The notes under the pieces are model-generated. The model was not told the DNA's origin. It did no database searches and saw nothing but the letters and a program-made list of their open reading frames with translations. From NCBI RefSeq assembly GCF_018324205.1, contig NZ_AP023356.1:6883501-6947500 (forward strand): a stretch of 64,000 nucleotides of DNA, read 5' to 3'. The position numbers were made by a program, and so were the translations under genes. Positions 59,771-64,000 of this stretch are shown here, in pieces. Each line of letters starts with the position of its first letter. The first letter of the stretch is position 1. This DNA comes from Actinoplanes ianthinogenes (lineage in GTDB: Bacteria; Actinomycetota; Actinomycetes; Mycobacteriales; Micromonosporaceae).

Positions 59771-60430
59771 GTGGATGTTGCCGAGCGGCGGGTTCCGCTC
59801 AACCGCGAACGCGTGCTGAACGCCGCCGTCGACCTGGCCGACCGCACCGGCCTCGACGCGCTGAGCATGCGCAACCTGGCCCAGGAGCTGGGCGTCGTGC
59901 CGATGGCGCTGTACAAGCACGTCGCCAACAAGGACGAGCTGCTGGACGGCATGGTCGACACGGTCGTGGCCGGCATCCCCGCGGTGTCCCCGACCGGTGA
60001 CTGGAAAGCGGCCGTCCGCGACCGGATCCTCGGCGCCCGCCAGGCCCTGCTCCGCCACCCGTGGGCCTGGCAGGTGATCAACTCGCGGACCGACCCGACC
60101 CCGGCGATGCTCGCCTACCTCGACTCGGTGATCGGCCTCTTCCTGGCCGGCGGTTTCTCCCCGGACCAGGTCCACCACATCACCCACGCGCTCGGCACCC
60201 GGATGCTCGGCTACACCCCGGAGCTGTTCAACGACTCCACCCCGCTGCCCCCGGAGGCCCAGCTGGAGATGGCCCGCGCGATGGCCCCGCGCTTCCCGAA
60301 CCTGGCCCTGATGGCGATGGCCGCCGCCCACGACGAGTCGTCGGTGGTCGGCGCGGGCTGCGACGACCAGTTCGAGTTCGAGTTCGCCCTGGGCCTGCTG
60401 CTGGACGGCTTCGACCGCCTGCCCCGCTAG
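59771..60430 (+). CDS. TetR-family regulator
   Basis: 219 aa. HTH: RERVLNAAVDLADRTGLDALSMRNLAQELGVVPMALYKHVANKDEL, close to the TetR (tetracycline-repressor subgroup) pattern with LYKHV. The C-terminal domain resembles TetR_C (DWKAAVRDRILGARQALLRHPWAWQVINSRTDPTPAMLAYLDSVIGLFLAGG). It binds an unknown small molecule. The two GTGTACGxCGTACAC sites upstream are its probable targets, controlling itself and the oxidoreductase/lyase-like operon. GTG 59771 is the start. Confidence 0.94.
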   Translation: MDVAERRVPLNRERVLNAAVDLADRTGLDALSMRNLAQELGVVPMALYKHVANKDELLDGMVDTVVAGIPAVSPTGDWKAAVRDRILGARQALLRHPWAWQVINSRTDPTPAMLAYLDSVIGLFLAGGFSPDQVHHITHALGTRMLGYTPELFNDSTPLPPEAQLEMARAMAPRFPNLALMAMAAAHDESSVVGAGCDDQFEFEFALGLLLDGFDRLPR

Positions 60431-60442
60431 CCGCCTAGGTGC

Positions 60443-60619
60443 TCAGCGGCCGGTCACGGTGTCCACGTCGTCGCACTCCCCGCCGTCGGCGCTGCCCGCG
60501 GTGGGCTGCGCACAGACCGGCTCCGACCCGCTCGACGACGGGCACCCGCTCAGCCCGAGCCCGACGACCACCGCCACCACCCCGGCCACCAGCGCCCGCC
60601 CGGGTCTCCACATCCCCAT
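60443..60619 (-). CDS. Small lipoprotein
   Basis: 58 aa. The signal VAGVVAVVVGLGLSGC ends in a lipobox (LSGC), so the Cys is lipid-modified and the protein sits on the outer side of the membrane. The mature part is about 33 residues, acidic, with two further Cys (PVCAQ and GECDD) that may form a disulfide. No function assigned. ATG 60613 is an alternative start. It is transcribed toward the tetR gene. Confidence 0.6.
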   Translation of the reverse strand: MGMWRPGRALVAGVVAVVVGLGLSGCPSSSGSEPVCAQPTAGSADGGECDDVDTVTGR

Positions 60620-60723
60620 CCCGTCATTCTTCACCGCCGATCCGCCGCCGTGGGGACCGTGCTCGGGGCGTACGGAAAGAGGGTGTGCCTCAACTAACCG
60701 CCCACCGTGCCGATCTTCGGGGC

Positions 60724-63051
60724 ATGGCAGTGGGTCGGGTCGGCAGTCCGGAGCGAGTGGCCGCCGTGCGGGCGTCCGGGCTCCTGGACCTGCCGGAGGC
60801 GCCCGGGCTGACCCGGTTGACGCGGCTCGCCGCACGGCTGCTCGGCGTGCCGACCGCGCTGGTGTCGCTGGTGACCGACGAGCAGCAGGTGTTCGCCGGT
60901 CAGCACGGGCTGCCGGAGCCGTGGGCCGGGCGCGGGCGGACGCCCCTGACACATTCGTTCTGCCGGCACGTGGTGGACAGCGACGAACCGCTGGTGGTGA
61001 GCGACGCCCGGGAGCATCCGGTGCTGCGGGACAACCCGGCGATCGACGAGATCGGCGTGGTCGCCTACGCCGGGATGCCGATCCGGGTGGACGGGCAGAC
61101 GCTGGGCGCGTTCTGTGCGATCGCGGACACGCCGCACTCGTGGGCGGCGAACGACCTGGACCTCCTGGAGGACCTGGCGGCGGCCGTGGCGTCCGAGATC
61201 GAGCTGGCCCGGGCCGCGCACCACGCCGAGGAGGGTTCGGCGCTGGTGCGGCGGATCCTGGAGGTGTCGCAGGACGCCTACGTGTCGATCGACGCGGACG
61301 GCCTGGTCCGGGAGTGGAACCCGGCCGCCGAGCGGCTCTTCGGCTGGGCCCGCGACGAGGCGTTCGGCATGGACGTGAGCAAGCTGATCGTGCCCGAGGA
61401 GCACCGCGAGGCGCACCGCCAGGGCCTCGACCGGGTCCGGGAGACCGGCCGGTCGGTGCTGGCCGGCCAGCGGCTGGAGCTGCCCGCGGTGGACCGGAAC
61501 GGCCGGCTCTTCCCGGTCGAGCTCACCCTTCAGGCCACCAACATGGGTGGCGGGCGGCCGATGTTCCACGCGTTCCTGCACGACATCAGCGACCGGCGGG
61601 CCGCCGAGGAGCAGCTGCGCCGACAGGCCGAGCTGATCGACGCGGCGCCGGCCGCGATCATCGTGCGCGACCCGGACGGGACCATCCGGTTCTGGAACCG
61701 CGGCGCCGAGCAGGTCTACGGCTGGCCGGCCTCGGCCGCGGTCGGCCGCAACATCCACCGGCTGCTCTCCACGGTCTTTCCCACGCGACTCGACGCGATC
61801 GCCCGCGCCCTGGAGGAGACCGGGTCCTGGGAGGGCGAACTGGTGCACCGGCGGGCCGACGGCCGGGTGGTGGTCGCGCTCAGCCGGCACGTGCGGCGGC
61901 CGGCCGCGGACGGCGCCGGTCACGAGATCATCGAGACGAACACCGACATCACCGAGCGCCGGCGGGCCGAGGAGGCCCGGGAGGAGAGCGAGCGGCGGTT
62001 CCGGGTGCAGTTCCGCCAGTCCACGATCGGGCAGGTGATGCTCGGGCTGGACGGCGTCGTCCTGCACGTCAACGATGCCCTGGCGGGGATGGTCGGGCGG
62101 TCCGCCGCCGACCTGTGCGGGCACGGCGTGGACCTGCTGACCCACCCGGACGACCGGGACGGTGACACCGAGGCGCTCGCCGGGCTGTTCGCCGAGGAGA
62201 GCGACTCGTACGAGCGGGCCAAGCGCCTGCTGCACGCCGACGGCCACTACGTCGACGTGCAGACCGGGGTGCGCCTGGTCCGGGACGCGGACGGCCGCCC
62301 GCTGCACCTGATCGGCGTGGTGCAGGACGTCACCGAGCAGAACCGGGCCCGCCGCGAACGCGACGCCGCGCAACTCGTCCTTGCCGAGCGCAACGAGCAG
62401 CTGCAGCAGGCCAACCAGCTGAAACTCGACCTGATGGGCATGCTGTCGCACGACATCGGCACGCCGCTCACGGCGATCATGGGTTACGGCGAGGTGCTCA
62501 CCGACGCGGAGCTGCCCGGGCCGCTCGGCGGGGCGGCGGCGCGGATCATCACCGGGGCGCACCGGATCGACGAGCTGCGGCACAACGTGCTGGCCATGTG
62601 CAAGCTGGACGCCGGCGAGCTGACCACGGTCCGGCAGCCGGTCGCGCTGCGTGCGGCGCTGCGGGACGCGGCCGACGCCGCCGACGCCGTGGTGCCGATC
62701 GAGTGCCCGGACGACCTCGAGGTGCTCGCCAACCCCGCCCACCTGCGGCAGATCATCGTGAACTTCCTGACGAACGCGCGGAAGTACGGGGGCGGCGCGA
62801 CCCGCGTGTCCGTCCACTCCCGGGACACCGGCGTGGAGATCGCGGTGCACGACGAGGGTGACGGCGTCCCCGAGTCCCTGCGCGAGCACCTCTTCGAGCG
62901 GTACACCCGGGCCGCCGACGCCGCGGCCGAGGGTCACGGCCTGGGCCTGCACATCGTCGCCAGCCTGGCCCAGGCGAACGGCGGCAGCGTCGCCCACCGC
63001 CCGGGCGTCCCGACCGGCAGCGTCTTCAGCCTGCGTCTGGAAATCGGGTGA
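60724..63051 (+). CDS. GAF-PAS-PAS-PAS sensor histidine kinase (orphan)
   Basis: 775 aa, soluble. A GAF domain (1-160) with LVSLVTDEQQVFAGQHGLPEP and THSFCRHVV is followed by three PAS domains at about 170-290, 300-415 and 430-545 (VREWNPAAERLFGWARDEAFG, IRFWNRGAEQVYGWPASAAV and VLHVNDALAGMVGRSAADL). HisKA is MLSHDIGTPLTAIMGYGEVL and HATPase has NFLTNARKYGGG, DEGDGVPESL and GLGLHIVASLAQANG. Its last two PAS domains and kinase core align with the 12818-14317 kinase, so that protein looks like a shortened paralogue. No receiver gene is nearby. Confidence 0.92.
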   Translation: MAVGRVGSPERVAAVRASGLLDLPEAPGLTRLTRLAARLLGVPTALVSLVTDEQQVFAGQHGLPEPWAGRGRTPLTHSFCRHVVDSDEPLVVSDAREHPVLRDNPAIDEIGVVAYAGMPIRVDGQTLGAFCAIADTPHSWAANDLDLLEDLAAAVASEIELARAAHHAEEGSALVRRILEVSQDAYVSIDADGLVREWNPAAERLFGWARDEAFGMDVSKLIVPEEHREAHRQGLDRVRETGRSVLAGQRLELPAVDRNGRLFPVELTLQATNMGGGRPMFHAFLHDISDRRAAEEQLRRQAELIDAAPAAIIVRDPDGTIRFWNRGAEQVYGWPASAAVGRNIHRLLSTVFPTRLDAIARALEETGSWEGELVHRRADGRVVVALSRHVRRPAADGAGHEIIETNTDITERRRAEEAREESERRFRVQFRQSTIGQVMLGLDGVVLHVNDALAGMVGRSAADLCGHGVDLLTHPDDRDGDTEALAGLFAEESDSYERAKRLLHADGHYVDVQTGVRLVRDADGRPLHLIGVVQDVTEQNRARRERDAAQLVLAERNEQLQQANQLKLDLMGMLSHDIGTPLTAIMGYGEVLTDAELPGPLGGAAARIITGAHRIDELRHNVLAMCKLDAGELTTVRQPVALRAALRDAADAADAVVPIECPDDLEVLANPAHLRQIIVNFLTNARKYGGGATRVSVHSRDTGVEIAVHDEGDGVPESLREHLFERYTRAADAAAEGHGLGLHIVASLAQANGGSVAHRPGVPTGSVFSLRLEIG

Positions 63052-63084
63052 CGCCCCCGCCGGGATGTGCGAGGGTCCGACCTC

Positions 63085-63591
63085 ATGGAACCGATCAGCG
63101 AGGCGACGATCCGAGCCTCGTTCATCAACGGCAGCAAAGGCGAGGCGGCCCGGATCAAGCTGCCCGCCGACTTCCGCGACACCCCGTGGTCTGACCTCGA
63201 CTTCTACGGCTGGGTGGACCCCGCGGCCCCGCAACGGGCGGCCCTGCTGCTGCCCCGCGAGGACCGCCCGGTCGCCGTCCTGCTGCGCAAGGCGGAACGC
63301 GCCGGCGCCGGCAGCGCCGCCCGCTCCAGCATGTGCCAGGTCTGCCTGACCGACCACGCGGCCGGCGGCGTCAGCCTGTTCACCGCCCCGCTGGCCGGTG
63401 CCGCCGGCCGCAACGGCAACTCGGTCGGCGAGTACCTCTGCGCCGACCTCGCCTGCTCCCTCTACCTGCGCGGCAAGAAACGCCCGAGACTGCGCCTGGT
63501 CCGCTTCGAGGAGACGCTCACCCTCGCCGAGAAGATCGACCGAGCGCTAACCAAGCTGTCCGCCTTCACCGCACGCATCGCTGCCGCATAA
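63085..63591 (+). CDS. FBP-type (elongation factor G-binding) treble-clef zinc-finger protein
   Basis: 168 aa. The C-terminal half has MCQVCLTDHAAGGVSLFTAP and YLCADLACSLYLRGKKRPR, a CxxC...CxxxxC zinc finger of the FBP_C type, like the zinc-binding domain of FusB/FBP proteins. The N-terminal half (SFINGSKGEAARIKLPADF) is a short lead-in. FusB-type proteins bind EF-G and free stalled ribosomes, giving fusidic-acid resistance in staphylococci. In actinobacteria the domain is common and its role less known, and the helical EF-G-binding half of FusB is not evident here. ATG 63085 is the start. Confidence 0.82.
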   Translation: MEPISEATIRASFINGSKGEAARIKLPADFRDTPWSDLDFYGWVDPAAPQRAALLLPREDRPVAVLLRKAERAGAGSAARSSMCQVCLTDHAAGGVSLFTAPLAGAAGRNGNSVGEYLCADLACSLYLRGKKRPRLRLVRFEETLTLAEKIDRALTKLSAFTARIAAA

Positions 63592-64000
63592 ACCCATTTT
63601 GTACGATCTATCCACAGTCCCGTGGCTACCCGCACGGCCCGCCGTCCGTCCGGACCGCGAGGCCGCGCCGGGCTGATGCGGCCCCTGACGGTCCGACCAC
63701 CCGCGAGGCCGCGCCGGGCTGATGCGGCCCCTGACGGTCCGACCGCCCCGCCGCCCGCAACGGTGCCGCCGCCACCGGCGCGGGTCGTGTGCCCGCCGGA
63801 CCTCCCGTGGTCAGTGCGGGCCGGCGGGCGCGGTTCGTTGCGCCGGCGATTGCCATCCGCGCGGACTTCCGGACGATCGTTCAGGGCGCATGCCTCCGAT
63901 CTCCCGGAACGGCCTCGTCGTCCCTGATCGTCTCGAGGTGAAGATCCGCTTGTCGAGCCACCCCCATATGCGCGGGTTCGCCCGATCGGCGATGAGCAGA
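63592..64000. other. Right-end region with no confident gene; possible gene start at 63938
   Basis: No domain-bearing frame is seen. It holds the 44-bp tandem duplication (63655-63744). A GTG at 63938 preceded by TCGAG opens a frame to the window edge (MKIRLSSHPHMRGFARSAMSR), which may be the beginning of a gene continuing outside. A minus-strand frame also crosses the end (RIWGWLDKRIFT), so the strand is undecided. Confidence 0.4.
63655..63744. repeat. 44-bp tandem direct duplication (46-bp period)
   Basis: The segment starting CCGCGAGGCCGCGCCGGGCT at 63655 recurs exactly at 63701 (44 bp each, separated by 2 bp). A period of 46 is not a multiple of three, so it is unlikely to be coding. Probably a recent slippage duplication in intergenic DNA. 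Confidence 0.8.

Noticed and set aside
1..64000. tRNA, rRNA, integrase, complete IS or prophage
   Set aside because: None was found; only three transposase fragments remain.

Overview
The window is high-GC DNA with a strong codon bias, frequent GTG starts, pervasive 4-bp start/stop overlaps, MASE1/PAS/GAF orphan histidine kinases, a class F sortase and an XRE/methionine aminopeptidase gene pair. This is typical of an actinobacterium, most likely Micromonosporaceae (Actinoplanes-like). The genus is inference; no rRNA or tRNA is present to confirm it.

Layout. 1-7.2 kb (minus strand): a tightly coupled operon with a Ser/Thr kinase, an OleA/KASIII-type condensing enzyme, two paralogous GT2 glycosyltransferases, an AMP-dependent ligase, a P450 and an OleD/epimerase-type reductase that runs off the left edge. 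It looks like an incomplete biosynthetic cluster for a head-to-head condensed, possibly glycosylated lipid. 7.3-10.5 kb: secreted helical repeat protein, class F sortase and a membrane-anchored protein. 10.5-20.4 kb: mixed genes, including two TetR/target pairs with visible operators, a PAS histidine kinase, a CNNM/CorC-type protein, an ArsB-like permease and a DUF2278-LTD protein. 20.5-28.9 kb: a universal stress protein and a complete kdpFABCDE potassium uptake and sensing locus with an extra 26-aa membrane peptide in front, closed by a good terminator. 28.9-34 kb: a soluble GAF-GAF chemoreceptor-like protein, a beta-propeller/MoaD-like pair, and two paralogous secreted proteins, one with a collagen-like tail.

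34-42.5 kb is the most rearranged part. Two transposase fragments on opposite strands join exactly in frame when brought together, which implies that a LysR/IMPase-like/SDR block was inverted. A third transposase scar follows an FdhF/YdeP-type molybdoenzyme. 42.5-46.9 kb: map/XRE divergent pair with a palindrome between them, a GT2, a small P-loop kinase, an NmrA-like reductase and a STAS-like protein. 46.9-50.4 kb: a three-gene type IV pilin-like operon whose last product carries a ricin-type lectin region. 50.4-63.1 kb: four orphan histidine kinases, a stand-alone receiver, a flavohemoprotein, a PEP-mutase/isocitrate-lyase-like enzyme, a TetR/quinone-oxidoreductase pair with two perfect operators, and a lipoprotein. 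The window closes with an FBP-type zinc-finger gene and a 46-bp-period tandem repeat.

No CRISPR array, complete insertion sequence, integrase, tRNA or rRNA was seen. Most long overlapping reading frames are GC-driven shadows and are not annotated.
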